The notes below the pieces were generated by a model. That model ran no database searches, had not been told where the DNA came from, and saw nothing but the letters and a program-made list of their open reading frames with translations. From Solwaraspora sp. WMMD792 (GTDB lineage Bacteria > Actinomycetota > Actinomycetes > Mycobacteriales > Micromonosporaceae), in assembly GCF_029626105.1 (NCBI RefSeq), contig NZ_JARUBH010000009.1:6572001-6636000 (forward strand): a stretch of DNA of 64,000 bases, read 5' to 3'. Both the position numbers and the translations under genes were made by a program. This document shows positions 29,185 to 38,083 of this stretch, piece by piece; the stretch's first letter is position 1; every line of letters begins with the position of its first letter.

Positions 29185-29406
29185 ATGCCGAAAAAAGACG
29201 GGGCCATCGAGATCGAAGGTCGAGTGATCGAGCCACTACCGAACGCCATGTTCCGGGTAGAGCTCGCCAACGGCCACAAGGTACTGGCTCACATCAGCGG
29301 CAAGATGCGGCAGCACTACATCCGCATCCTGCCCGAGGACCGGGTCGTCGTCGAGCTTTCGCCGTACGACCTCACCCGAGGGCGCATCGTCTATCGCTAC
29401 AAGTAA
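29185..29406 (+). CDS. infA: Translation initiation factor IF-1
   Basis: IF-1 blocks the 30S A site during initiation. It has 73 residues, starting [20 protein letters not shown], with the OB-fold [23 protein letters not shown] and the end [17 protein letters not shown] (29178-29183) sits almost against the ATG. The upstream in-frame extension is leader. It heads the infA-rpmJ-rpsM-rpsK-rpsD-rpoA-rplQ group. Confidence 0.97.
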   Translation: MPKKDGAIEIEGRVIEPLPNAMFRVELANGHKVLAHISGKMRQHYIRILPEDRVVVELSPYDLTRGRIVYRYK

Positions 29407-29493
29407 CCGCCTGACGGCGGCCGGGGCGTCCCGTGTCCGTCCTCAAGCCCGCACCGTGTATGCGGTCGGGCGTCAACGGAAGTAAGGCACACC

Positions 29494-29607
29494 GTGAAGG
29501 TCAAGCCGAGCGTCAAGAGGATCTGCAACAAGTGCCGGGTGATCCGCCGGCACGGCCGGGTGATGGTCATCTGCACCGACCCCCGGCACAAGCAGCGCCA
29601 GGGCTGA
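29494..29607 (+). CDS. rpmJ: 50S ribosomal protein L36 (zinc form)
   Basis: This is the smallest ribosomal protein, with 37 residues. The GTG start follows AAGTAAGG (29480-29487). It reads [19 protein letters not shown] and then [19 protein letters not shown]11, C14, C27 and H32 form the zinc knuckle, so it is the zinc-dependent type. It lies between infA and rpsM as usual. Confidence 0.96.
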   Translation: MKVKPSVKRICNKCRVIRRHGRVMVICTDPRHKQRQG

Positions 29608-29849
29608 CCCCGAGCCGACCGGCAGGAGCCGGGCCGGCGACGGGGCGGTTCAGGCGGCCGATCGCACAACAGCACATGCTCGTTCCAGCCGCGAGCACCC
29701 GGTGACCAGGTCGCCGTGTCCGCGGCGCAACCCCCGGTCGGAGGCCGGGGCCCGGCATGCCGGCCCACCCAGGTGGGTGGTCGGCGAGGGCAGCCGGGGT
29801 GGGGCGGGCTCAGACCTCCGTGCACACCACTTGAGGAGTACGCCCGCAC
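29608..29849 (+). other. Structured gap between rpmJ and rpsM
   Basis: No gene is seen in these 242 bp. A 12-bp palindrome CCGGCATGCCGG (29752-29763) is directly followed by CCCACC-CA-GGTGGG (29764-29777), giving two adjacent hairpins. They could be a leader structure for rpsM or a processing site. Confidence 0.4.
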
Positions 29850-30230
29850 ATGGCACGTCTAGTCGGCGTGGATCTGCCCCGCGAGAAGCGGATGGAGATC
29901 GCGCTCACCTACATCTTCGGGATCGGCCGGACCCGTTCGATCGCCACGCTTGCCGCGACTGGCATCGACCCGAACAAGCGGGTCCGGGACCTCACCGACG
30001 AGGAGCTGGTCCAGCTCCGGGATCACATCGAGGCCAGCTTCAAGGTCGAGGGTGATCTGCGTCGGGAGGTTGCCGCAGACATCCGCCGCAAGGTGGAGAT
30101 CGGCTGCTACGAGGGCATCCGGCACCGCCGCGGGTTGCCCGTGCACGGCCAGCGCACCCGGACCAACGCCCGGACCCGCAAGGGCCCGAAGCGGACCGTC
30201 GCCGGCAAGAAGAAGCCGGGCAAGAAGTAG
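29850..30230 (+). CDS. rpsM: 30S ribosomal protein S13
   Basis: S13 forms the A-site finger bridge in the 30S head. It has 126 residues, with the start [28 protein letters not shown] and the basic C-terminus [19 protein letters not shown] conserved. GAGGAG (29833-29838) precedes the ATG by 11 nt. Confidence 0.97.
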   Translation: MARLVGVDLPREKRMEIALTYIFGIGRTRSIATLAATGIDPNKRVRDLTDEELVQLRDHIEASFKVEGDLRREVAADIRRKVEIGCYEGIRHRRGLPVHGQRTRTNARTRKGPKRTVAGKKKPGKK

Positions 30231-30291
30231 TCCTGGCCGACGCCGGGCTCGCCCGGATACCTCGATCGTTCAATAGGAGCGCAGAAAACTT

Positions 30292-30699
30292 ATGCCACCG
30301 AAGGCTCGCGCTGGAGCCGCTGTCAAGAAGGTCCGGCGCAAGGAACGCAAGAACGTCGCCCACGGGCAGGCGCACATCAAGAGCACCTTCAACAACACCA
30401 TCGTCTCGATCACCGACCCGACCGGTGCGGTGATCTCCTGGGCCTCCGCCGGCCAGGTCGGTTTCAAGGGCTCCCGCAAGTCGACGCCGTTCGCCGCACA
30501 GCTGGCCGCCGAGGCCGCCGCCCGGCGGGCGATGGAGCACGGCATGCGCAAGGTCGACGTCTTCGTCAAGGGCCCCGGCTCCGGCCGGGAGACCGCCATC
30601 CGTTCGTTGCAGGCCGTCGGCCTGGAGGTCGGGCAGATCTCCGATGTCACGCCGCAGCCGCACAACGGGTGCCGTCCGCCGAAGCGTCGCCGGGTCTGA
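30292..30699 (+). CDS. rpsK: 30S ribosomal protein S11
   Basis: S11 lies on the 30S platform by the Shine-Dalgarno helix. It has 135 residues and contains [35 protein letters not shown] and the C-terminal [19 protein letters not shown] (30274-30279) is upstream. rpsD follows after 14 bp. Confidence 0.97.
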
Positions 30700-30713
30700 G
30701 AGGTTAGGAAGAG

Positions 30714-31340
30714 ATGGCTCGTTACACGGGTGCTGACTGCCGCCGTTGCCGGCGGGAGAAGATGAAGCTGTTCCTCAAGGGCAGCAAGTGCGATGGGCCG
30801 AAGTGCCCGTTCGAATCCCGGCCCTTCCCGCCCGGCCAGCACGGCCGTGGTCGGACCAAGGAGACCGAGTACCTCCTCCAGCTGCGGGAGAAGCAGAAGG
30901 CCCGCCGGGTGTACGGCGTGCTGGAGAAGCAGTTCCGCGGCTACTACGAGGAAGCAGTGGCCAAGCAGGCGAAGACCGGTGAGGTGCTGCTGCAGATCCT
31001 GGAGTCCCGGATTGACAACGTCGTGTACCGGGCTGGCTACGCCAAGTCCCGGGACATGGCGCGCCAGCTGGTCAAGCACGGGCACTTCATGGTCAACGGC
31101 AAGAAGGTCGACATCCCCTCGTTCCGCGTCAAGGAGCACGACATCGTCGAGGTGCGGACGAAGTCGAAGGAGCTGACCCCGTTCCTGGTCGCCCAGGGCG
31201 AAGCCGGTTCCAAGACCGTCCCGGCCTGGCTGGAGGCGATCCCCAGCCAGATGAAGATCCTCGTGCACTCCATGCCGGCGCGTCAGACGATCGACACGCA
31301 GGTTCAGGAGCAGCTGATCGTCGAGCTCTACTCGAAGTGA
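30714..31340 (+). CDS. rpsD: 30S ribosomal protein S4 (zinc form)
   Basis: S4 nucleates assembly of the 30S 5' domain and represses the alpha operon in E. coli. It has 208 residues. The N-terminal C9, C12, C26 and C31 make a zinc site. The S4 RNA-binding domain (RIDNVVYRAGYAKSRDMARQ) is at about 96-160. Two copies of one palindrome lie between this gene and rpoA. Confidence 0.96.
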   Translation: MARYTGADCRRCRREKMKLFLKGSKCDGPKCPFESRPFPPGQHGRGRTKETEYLLQLREKQKARRVYGVLEKQFRGYYEEAVAKQAKTGEVLLQILESRIDNVVYRAGYAKSRDMARQLVKHGHFMVNGKKVDIPSFRVKEHDIVEVRTKSKELTPFLVAQGEAGSKTVPAWLEAIPSQMKILVHSMPARQTIDTQVQEQLIVELYSK

Positions 31341-31344
31341 GCCA

Positions 31345-31415
31345 CCCCGTCGACGGGGGGTCGCGGTCGACCGGCGTCACCGACGTACGGCACCGGCCCG
31401 GCCCCCGTCGACGGG
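31345..31415 (+). repeat. Two CCCCGTCGACGGG palindromes before rpoA
   Basis: CCCCGTCGACGGGG (31345-31358, perfect 14-bp palindrome) and CCCCGTCGACGGG (31403-31415) are 58 bp apart. They lie in the rpsD-rpoA gap, the first 5 bp after the rpsD stop. They could be protein-binding sites or paired RNA hairpins. Confidence 0.6.
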
Positions 31416-31467
31416 CGCACGACCGACGGGCGTCATATAGCGGTCGCCCCGACCCAAGGAGAAGTAC

Positions 31468-32490
31468 GTGCTCATCAGCCAGCGGCCGACTCTGTCCGAG
31501 GAGTCGATCAGCGACACGAGGTCCCTGTTCACCATCGAGCCGTTGGAGCCGGGTTTCGGCTACACGCTCGGCAACTCGCTGCGGCGTACCCTGCTCAGCT
31601 CCATTCCGGGCGCGGCGGTCACCAGCATCAAGATCGACGGCGTGCTGCACGAGTTCACCACGATCCCCGGCGTCAAGGAGGACGTGGTCGAGCTGGTCAT
31701 GAACGTCAAGGAGCTGTGCGTCAGCTCCGAGCACGACGAGCCGGTCAGCATGTACCTGCGCAAGCAGGGCCCCGGTGACGTGACCGCCGGAGACATCCAG
31801 CCGCCGGCCGGGGTCTCGGTGCACAACCCGGACCTCAAGTTGGCCACCCTCAACGGCAAGGGCCGCCTCGACATGGAGCTCACCGTCGAGCGGGGTCGCG
31901 GGTACGTCACCGCCGCGCAGAACAAGCAGGCCGGTGCCGAGATCGGCCGGATCCCGGTCGACTCGATCTACTCGCCGGTGCTCAAGGTCACCTACCGGGT
32001 GGAGGCGACCCGGGTCGAGCAGCGGACCGACTTCGACCGGCTGATCATCGACGTCGAGACCAAGGCGTCGATCGGGCCGCGTACCGCGCTGGCCTCGGCC
32101 GGCTCCACCCTGGTCGAGCTGTTCGGCCTGGCCCGCGAGCTGGACGAGACCGCGGAGGGCATCGACATCGGGCCGTCGCCGCAGGACGCCCAGCTGGCCG
32201 CTGACCTGGCGCTGCCGATCGAGGAGCTGGACCTGACCGTACGGTCGTACAACTGCCTCAAGCGCGAGGGCATCAACAGCGTCGGCGAGCTGATCGGGCG
32301 GACCGAAGCGGACCTCCTCGATATAAGGAATTTCGGTCAGAAGTCGATCGACGAGGTCAAGATGAAGCTCGCCGGGATGGGGCTGGGTCTGAAGGATTCG
32401 GCGCCCAACTTCGACCCGGCACACGTCGTGGACTCCTTCAGCGAAGCCGACTACGACACCGACGACTACCGCGAGACCGAGCAGCTGTAA
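31468..32490 (+). CDS. rpoA: DNA-directed RNA polymerase alpha subunit
   Basis: Alpha dimers assemble beta and beta' and contact activators. The GTG start follows AAGGAG (31456-31461), giving 340 residues. The N-terminal assembly domain (about 1-235) has [20 protein letters not shown]. The C-terminal domain (about 250-315) has [19 protein letters not shown] and [11 protein letters not shown], which bind UP elements. The acidic tail ([15 protein letters not shown]) is typical of actinobacteria. Confidence 0.97.
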   Translation: MLISQRPTLSEESISDTRSLFTIEPLEPGFGYTLGNSLRRTLLSSIPGAAVTSIKIDGVLHEFTTIPGVKEDVVELVMNVKELCVSSEHDEPVSMYLRKQGPGDVTAGDIQPPAGVSVHNPDLKLATLNGKGRLDMELTVERGRGYVTAAQNKQAGAEIGRIPVDSIYSPVLKVTYRVEATRVEQRTDFDRLIIDVETKASIGPRTALASAGSTLVELFGLARELDETAEGIDIGPSPQDAQLAADLALPIEELDLTVRSYNCLKREGINSVGELIGRTEADLLDIRNFGQKSIDEVKMKLAGMGLGLKDSAPNFDPAHVVDSFSEADYDTDDYRETEQL

Positions 32491-32524
32491 CGCCGGCTGC
32501 CGCCACCACTGAGGAGCACCAACC

Positions 32525-33100
32525 ATGCCCACGCCCACCAAGGGCCCCCGCCTCGGCGGCAGCCCCGCGCACGAGCGGATGATGCTGGCCAACCTGGCCA
32601 CCTCGCTGTTCCGGTACGGCAAGATCAAGACCACCGAGACCAAGGCGAAGCGGCTGCGTCCCCTCGCGGAGCAGCTGATCACCAAGGCCAAGCGGGGCGA
32701 CCTGCACTCGCGCCGTCGGGTGCTGACCGTCGTGCGGGACAAGGACGTGGTCTTCGAGCTGTTCGACCAGATCGCGCCCCGGTTCGCCAACCGTCCGGGT
32801 GGCTACACCCGGATCGTGAAGACCGGACCGCGTAAGGGCGACAACGCCCCGATGGCGATCATCGAGCTGGTCGAGGAGCTGGTGGTGACCACCCCGGCGC
32901 CGGCCAAGGCCGACCGTCGGGCGGCCGCCCAGCAGGACAAGGTCGAGGCGCTCGCCGGTGCCGACGAGGCACCGGCCGCGCGTACCGACGCGGACACCGC
33001 GGCCGACCAGGACGCCGAGCCGCCGGTGTCGGCCTCCGGTGACACCGACACCGCTGCCACCCAGGCCGCCCCGGCCGGCGAAGGCGACAACAAGGCCTGA
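32525..33100 (+). CDS. rplQ: 50S ribosomal protein L17 with acidic tail
   Basis: L17 lies on the back of the 50S near the tunnel exit. The conserved part (about 1-120) has [20 protein letters not shown] and [20 protein letters not shown]. About 65 Ala/Asp/Glu-rich residues follow, giving 191 in total. GAGGAG (32511-32516) precedes the ATG. A strong terminator comes 45 bp after the stop. Confidence 0.96.
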   Translation: MPTPTKGPRLGGSPAHERMMLANLATSLFRYGKIKTTETKAKRLRPLAEQLITKAKRGDLHSRRRVLTVVRDKDVVFELFDQIAPRFANRPGGYTRIVKTGPRKGDNAPMAIIELVEELVVTTPAPAKADRRAAAQQDKVEALAGADEAPAARTDADTAADQDAEPPVSASGDTDTAATQAAPAGEGDNKA

Positions 33101-33144
33101 GCCGCCGATTAGGGCGACACGGCCTGGTCGGTGACGACCACATC

Positions 33145-33190
33145 CGGTGGGACCCGGCGCTGCGACAGCGGCGTCGGGTCCCACCGTCTT
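33145..33190 (+). terminator. Alpha-operon terminator
   Basis: CGGTGGGACCCG (33145-33156) pairs with 33175-33186 (12 bp). An inner CGCTG-CGA-CAGCG hairpin fills the loop, and TCTTT follows. Confidence 0.85.
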
Positions 33191-33221
33191 TCCGGCAACC
33201 ACGCGACCTTTCCGGCAACCA
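33188..33221 (+). repeat. 14-bp direct repeat in the truA leader
   Basis: CTTTCCGGCAACCA occurs at 33188-33201 and 33208-33221, a 20-bp period or about two helical turns. It lies between the terminator and the truA ribosome-binding site. Confidence 0.7.
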
Positions 33222-33240
33222 TCCGACACAGGAGGATCAG

Positions 33241-34074
33241 GTGCGGCAGGGGTACGTCCGGCTGCGGCTCGATGTCGCGTACGACGGCACCGACTTCTCC
33301 GGCTGGGCGGTGCAGCCGCAGCGGCGGACCGTCGCCGGGGTGCTGACCGAGGCCCTGGACCGGGCGTTCGGGCCAGGCGTCGCACTTGGGCTGACCGTGG
33401 CCGGGCGTACCGACGCGGGGGTGCACGCCACCGGCCAGGTGTGCCACCTCGACGTGCCGGCCGAGGTGTGGAGCGAACGGTCCGCGACGCTGCTGCGCCG
33501 GTTCGCCGGTACGCTGCCCCGCGACGTCCGGGTGCGGGCGGTCACCGAGGTGCCGGCCGACTTCGAGGCCCGGTTCGCGGCCACCTACCGGCGGTACGCC
33601 TACCGGGTCACCGACGCCCCGTACGGTGCGGAGCCGCTGCGCCGGCACGACACCCTCGCCTGGCCCCGTCCGCTCGACCTGGCCGCGCTGAACGCCGCCG
33701 CCGCCGAGCTGGTCGGCGAGCACGACTTCGCCGCGTACTGCCGGCGCAAGGAGCACGCCACCACGATCCGGCAGATCACCCGGCTGGACTGGCACCGGGA
33801 CGCGGACGGGACACTGATCGGCACCGTACAGGCGGACGCGTTCTGCCAGGCGATGGTGCGTAGCCTGGTCGGGGCGATGCTGTTCGTCGGTGACGGCCGC
33901 CGGCCGGTCGACTGGCCGGGCAGCCTGCTGACCCGGCGGGAACGGTCCAGTGAGGTCACCGTCGCCCCGCCGCACGGACTCACCCTGGTCGAGGTCGGCT
34001 ACCCCACCGACCCGGCAGGTTACGCGGCCCGCGCCAGCGTCACCCGCCGGCTGCGGCTACCGGCTGCCGACTGA
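33241..34074 (+). CDS. truA: tRNA pseudouridine synthase A
   Basis: It makes pseudouridine at tRNA positions 38-40. The GTG start follows AGGAGGA (33230-33236), giving 277 residues. The nucleophile D58 lies in VAGRTDAGVHATGQV. LDVAYDGTDFSGWAVQPQ and ATYRRYAYRV are further family motifs. It lies downstream of rplQ, as in other actinobacteria, but after a terminator. It meets a minus-strand gene only 7 bp away. Confidence 0.95.
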   Translation: MRQGYVRLRLDVAYDGTDFSGWAVQPQRRTVAGVLTEALDRAFGPGVALGLTVAGRTDAGVHATGQVCHLDVPAEVWSERSATLLRRFAGTLPRDVRVRAVTEVPADFEARFAATYRRYAYRVTDAPYGAEPLRRHDTLAWPRPLDLAALNAAAAELVGEHDFAAYCRRKEHATTIRQITRLDWHRDADGTLIGTVQADAFCQAMVRSLVGAMLFVGDGRRPVDWPGSLLTRRERSSEVTVAPPHGLTLVEVGYPTDPAGYAARASVTRRLRLPAAD

Positions 34075-34081
34075 CGGCCGG

Positions 34082-35542
34082 TCACCGAGCTGCTGCCGCG
34101 TCGGCCCCGGCGTCGGCTGCATCCGGTGCCGACTCGCCGTCGGCCGCTGCGGGATCGCCGTCGGACTCGGCCGGCTCGTCCGGTGCTGCCGGTTGCACTG
34201 CCCGCTTCTCCAGCACGTTCGCCTGCAGGTGCAGTTGCAGCATGTCGAAGAGGATCTGCCGGGCGTACGGGTCGTCGGCGGGCACCGGTTCGCTGTCGGC
34301 GCGGGCGATCACGCAGTACATCAGGAAGTGGCCGAGCGAGTGCCAGCCGACCTGGGCGGAGGAGAGCGCGATCGCCTCGGTCCCCTCGTCGGCGATCATG
34401 CCCTGAAAGCGGCCCTTCTCCTCGTCGACCATCGGCTTGATCCGGGTGTGTGCCCATTCCGCGCCGGAGGCGTCGGCCAGATTGAACACCCCGGTGGTGA
34501 TCAGGTACTCGCCGGTCGGTGACCGTAGCGTGCCGCGGACCACCTGGTTGCAGCCGAGCTCGTCGAGCAGGGTGCCGATGTCGCCGGCGACCGCCGCCCG
34601 GCAGCGCTCCTCGATCTGGGTCTTCAGCAGCCGGTACGGCGGCTCGGCCGGGTCGATCACGATGTCACCGGTCGGGAAGACCTCCTCAACGGTGAGCGGC
34701 TGCGGGTCGGCCTCCCGGGAGCTGATGTCCCGGGGGACCACGGTCGGTGCCGCCGCCGGTGCACCCGCCGCCGCCCGCCCGTTACGTTCGTCCACGACGA
34801 TGAAGTACGAGCTCAGCCCGCAGACGCCGAGCATCAGCAGGACGGCGACGCCGCTGATCACGACCTGCCACAGCTTTGTCGACGACCACACTGCCGTGGC
34901 CGGCCCGGTCGGTCGCCGGCCGTGAGGTTCAGTGGGACCGTCGGTCGGGGGTCGACGCGGTCGGGGGGTCCTGCCCGGCGGCGGGGCGGTGCCCGGCCGC
35001 CGACGTCCGGCCTGACGACGTGTCCTGGGACTCCGAGGCGATCCGGGCGCGGTAGGTCCGCCGGCGGGCGGCGCGCCGCCCGCCGGGCTCGGTGCGGCCG
35101 GCGGCGGGAATGCCGGCGGGGGCCGGAATGCCTGCGGCGGTGGCACAGCGTAGTGTGCCGGGCCGGCACCGCGCTGCGGCGGCGCGACGCCCGGCGGCGG
35201 TACGGCGTAGCGCGCCGGCCCGGTGCCGCGCGGTACGGCGTAGTGCGCCGGCCCGGCACCCGGCGGCGGTGCGGCAGGCGGCGGCCGACTCGGCAGCCCC
35301 GGATGCGGTTGGGGCTGAGCGCGGGGATGCGGTTGGGGCTGGGCGCGGGGGTGTGCTCCCGGCGGCGGCTGGGCCCCGGGGCGCGGTCGCGGTGACGGCT
35401 GTCCACCGGGGTGTGCTCGGGGTGTCGGCTGGGGCCGGGGGCGCGGTGGCGTCGGCGGTACACCGGCGGACCCCGGCGGCCGAGCCGATTGATCGGGTCG
35501 AATCGGCCGGCGGTCCGCGCCGGATTCGTACCCGTACGTCAT
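34082..35542 (-). CDS. Proline-rich single-pass membrane protein
   Basis: No family is recognised. ATG at 35542 gives 486 residues; an in-frame start at 35614 is less likely because TACTCT (35550-35555) lies 7 nt before this ATG, fitting a leaderless message. Residues 20-215 are Pro/Arg/Gly-rich, with three GPA(H/R)YAVP repeats at 97-104, 108-115 and 127-134. One membrane segment is at about 226-250. The probably extracytoplasmic part (251-450) has two Cys in spaced positions (314 and 331). The tail is Ala/Asp-rich. Confidence 0.75.
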   Translation of the reverse strand: MTYGYESGADRRPIRPDQSARPPGSAGVPPTPPRPRPQPTPRAHPGGQPSPRPRPGAQPPPGAHPRAQPQPHPRAQPQPHPGLPSRPPPAAPPPGAGPAHYAVPRGTGPARYAVPPPGVAPPQRGAGPAHYAVPPPQAFRPPPAFPPPAAPSPAGGAPPAGGPTAPGSPRSPRTRRQAGRRRPGTAPPPGRTPRPRRPPTDGPTEPHGRRPTGPATAVWSSTKLWQVVISGVAVLLMLGVCGLSSYFIVVDERNGRAAAGAPAAAPTVVPRDISSREADPQPLTVEEVFPTGDIVIDPAEPPYRLLKTQIEERCRAAVAGDIGTLLDELGCNQVVRGTLRSPTGEYLITTGVFNLADASGAEWAHTRIKPMVDEEKGRFQGMIADEGTEAIALSSAQVGWHSLGHFLMYCVIARADSEPVPADDPYARQILFDMLQLHLQANVLEKRAVQPAAPDEPAESDGDPAAADGESAPDAADAGADAAAAR

Positions 35543-35549
35543 ATCGCAC

Positions 35550-35555
35550 AGAGTA
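35550..35555 (-). promoter_or_regulatory. -10 element for the proline-rich protein gene
   Basis: TACTCT on the minus strand, 7 nt before the ATG at 35542. There is no Shine-Dalgarno sequence, so the message is probably leaderless. Confidence 0.4.
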
Positions 35556-35676
35556 ACGGACGGATTGGGGGGAGAGCTGCCGGTCAAGACTTGCATCAAT
35601 TGAAGATCGGGCATAAGCCCTATCGATCGTGGTGACCGCCGTCAACGCCGTACCCAGGTTGGGCGACAATGCCCCG

Positions 35677-36291
35677 GTGACCGGCGACCACTACTTCAGC
35701 CCGCAACCCGGCACCGCGGACGTACGGTCGGAGATCGAGTTCACGGTGGCCGGGCGCGACTACCCGCTGACCGCCGCCGCCGGGGTGTTCTCCGCCGGCC
35801 GGCTCGACCCGGGCACCGCCGTACTGCTGCGCAAGGCCGACCTGCCCGCGCCGACCGACCCCGGTCCCTTCCTCGACCTCGGCTGCGGGTACGGCCCGAT
35901 CACCTGCGTGCTGGCCGACCAGGCACCGGCCGCAACGGTCTACGCGGTGGACGTCAACGCCCGCGCCCGCGAGCTCACCCTGCTCAACGCCGACCGGCTC
36001 GGCGTCGCCGACCGGGTCCGGGTTGCTGATCCGGATTGCGTGCCGCCGGAGCTCACCTTCACCCAGCTGTGGTCCAACCCGCCGATCAGGGTCGGCAAGG
36101 CGGAACTGCACGCCCTGCTCGCCCGCTGGCTGCCCCGCCTCGCCCCGGGCGGCGTCGGCTGGCTGGTCATCGCCCGCTACCTGGGCGGCGACTCGGTGCA
36201 GCAGTGGCTGCGGGAGCAGGGCTGGCAGGTGGATCGGCACGCCAGCCAGAAGGGCTACCGGGTGCTGCGGGTCACCCACCACGCCGACTGA
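35677..36291 (+). CDS. RsmC-like class I SAM-dependent methyltransferase
   Basis: The protein is probably an rRNA or small-molecule N-methyltransferase. LDLGCGYGP (66-74) is the SAM-binding motif I, and NPPIR (134-138) is the N-methylase motif IV of the RsmC/RlmG type. GTG at 35677 (MTGDHYFSPQPG) is chosen because the family begins near there and GACAAT lies 6 nt upstream. A GTG at 35629 would add 16 residues. With 204 residues it has a single domain, unlike the two-domain E. coli RsmC. Confidence 0.75.
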   Translation: MTGDHYFSPQPGTADVRSEIEFTVAGRDYPLTAAAGVFSAGRLDPGTAVLLRKADLPAPTDPGPFLDLGCGYGPITCVLADQAPAATVYAVDVNARARELTLLNADRLGVADRVRVADPDCVPPELTFTQLWSNPPIRVGKAELHALLARWLPRLAPGGVGWLVIARYLGGDSVQQWLREQGWQVDRHASQKGYRVLRVTHHAD

Positions 36292-36387
36292 CCGGTAGGC
36301 CAGGTAAGCCAGAGCCAGTGCCGGACGCCCAGCCGGCGGCGCGAATCTCAGCTGCCGACGACAGGCCCGATCAGGCACCATGCCTGG

Positions 36388-38064
36388 GTGGGATACGTGG
36401 ACGTGGCCGCGGTGGGGCACACCCTGCCGGATGGTCGGGAGCTCTTTGCCGACGTGTCGTTCCGGGTCGGTGAGGGTGCGAAGGTGGCACTGGTCGGTCC
36501 GAACGGCGCCGGCAAGACGACGCTGCTGCGGATGGTCGCCGGTGACCTGCCGGTGGCCACCGGAGCAGTCGCCCGCGCCGGCGGGCTCGGCGTGATGCGG
36601 CAGTTCATCGGCATGATCGGCGACGACCGTACCCTCGCCGACCTGGCACTGTCGCTCGCCCCGCCGCCGCTGCGGGCCGCAGGAGAACGGCTCGCCGCCG
36701 CCGAACGGGCCGTGCATGCCGCGGAGGCCGCCGGCGCGACCCCGGCCGCCGCCGAGAAAACCCAGATCGGGTACGCCAACGCCCTCGCCGCCTGGGGCGA
36801 AGCCGGCGGCTACGAGGCCGAGGTCGTCTTCGACACGGTGGCCACCGCCGTGCTCGACCTGCCGTGGGAACGGGTCCATGACCGTCCCGTCCGGACACTC
36901 TCCGGTGGACAGCAGAAACGGTTCGCGTTGGAGTTGCTGCTGCGTGGCACCGACGAGGTGCTGCTGCTCGACGAGCCGGACAACTTCCTCGACGTACCCG
37001 GGAAACGGTGGCTGGAGCAGCGGCTGCGCGAGTCGACCAAGTCGGTGCTCTACGTCTCGCATGACCGGGAGCTGCTGGCCCAGACCGCCGACCGGGTGGT
37101 CGCCGTCGAAGGCGGCTCCGCGTGGACCCATCCGGGCGGCTTCGCCAGCTGGCACTCCGCGCGGGTCGCCCGGCACGCCCGGCTGGAGGAGCAGCGTCGC
37201 CGGTGGGACGAGGAGCACGAGAAGCTGCGCGAGCTGATGCTGATGTACAAGCAGAAGGCGGCGTACAACGACGGGTTGGCCTCGCGGTACCAGGCCGCGC
37301 AGACCCGGCTGCGCAAGTTCGAGGAGGCCGGCCCGCCGCCGCTGCCACCGAAGGACCAGTCGCTGCGGATGCGGCTGTCCGGCGGCCGCACCGGCAAACG
37401 GGCGGTGATCTGCGAGCAGCTGGAGCTTGACGGGCTGACCTACCCGTTTGACCTGGAGATCTGGTACGGCGACCGGGTCGCGGTGCTCGGCGCCAACGGC
37501 ACCGGCAAGTCGCACTTCCTGCGGTTGCTGGCCCGGGGCGGCACCGACCCGGACCCGGCGGCCGGCCCGATCGCCGGCGCGACGCTGGCCCCGGTGGCCC
37601 ACGACGGCATGGTCCGGCTCGGCGCCCGGGTGCGTCCCGGCCACTTCTCGCAGACCCACGACCGGCCGGAACTGCTCGACCAGACCCTCGCCGACGTACT
37701 GTGGCGCGGCGACGACCACCGCGACGGGATGGACCGGCACGCGGCGATGGCCGTGCTGTCCCGCTACGACCTGGCCGGCCAGGGCGACCAGCGGTTCGGC
37801 ACCCTCTCCGGTGGCCAGCAGGCCCGGTTCCTGGTGCTGCTGCTGGAGTTGTCCGGCGCGACCCTGCTGCTGCTCGACGAGCCGACCGACAACCTGGACC
37901 TGGCGTCGGCGGAGGCGCTGGAGGAAGGGCTGAAGGCCTTCGAGGGTACGGTGATCGCGGTCACCCACGACCGTTGGTTCAGCCGGTCGTTCGACCGGTT
38001 CGTGCTGTTCCAGGGCGACGGCGAGGTGGTCGAGGTCCCCGAGCCGGTCTGGGACGTCCGTTGA
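36388..38064 (+). CDS. ABC-F family ATPase
   Basis: This soluble duplicated ATP-binding cassette protein is of the ribosome-acting ABC-F type, with no membrane segments. NBD1 has Walker A GPNGAGKTT (37-45), LSGGQQ (171-176) and Walker B ending DEPDNFLD. A charged linker (about 255-320) has EEQRRRWDEEHEKLRELM. NBD2 has GANGTGKSH (368-376), LSGGQQ (473-478) and LLLLDEPTDNLD. 558 residues. ABC-F members include antibiotic-protection and translation factors; which applies here cannot be told. Confidence 0.85.
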   Translation: MGYVDVAAVGHTLPDGRELFADVSFRVGEGAKVALVGPNGAGKTTLLRMVAGDLPVATGAVARAGGLGVMRQFIGMIGDDRTLADLALSLAPPPLRAAGERLAAAERAVHAAEAAGATPAAAEKTQIGYANALAAWGEAGGYEAEVVFDTVATAVLDLPWERVHDRPVRTLSGGQQKRFALELLLRGTDEVLLLDEPDNFLDVPGKRWLEQRLRESTKSVLYVSHDRELLAQTADRVVAVEGGSAWTHPGGFASWHSARVARHARLEEQRRRWDEEHEKLRELMLMYKQKAAYNDGLASRYQAAQTRLRKFEEAGPPPLPPKDQSLRMRLSGGRTGKRAVICEQLELDGLTYPFDLEIWYGDRVAVLGANGTGKSHFLRLLARGGTDPDPAAGPIAGATLAPVAHDGMVRLGARVRPGHFSQTHDRPELLDQTLADVLWRGDDHRDGMDRHAAMAVLSRYDLAGQGDQRFGTLSGGQQARFLVLLLELSGATLLLLDEPTDNLDLASAEALEEGLKAFEGTVIAVTHDRWFSRSFDRFVLFQGDGEVVEVPEPVWDVR

Positions 38065-38070
38065 CCGTCG

Positions 38071-38076
38071 TAGGCT
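38071..38076 (+). promoter_or_regulatory. -10 element for the aldo/keto reductase gene
   Basis: TAGGCT lies 7 nt before the GTG at 38084 and overlaps no ribosome-binding site. It is the same hexamer and layout as at 8964. Confidence 0.4.
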
Positions 38077-38083
38077 GGCCGGT

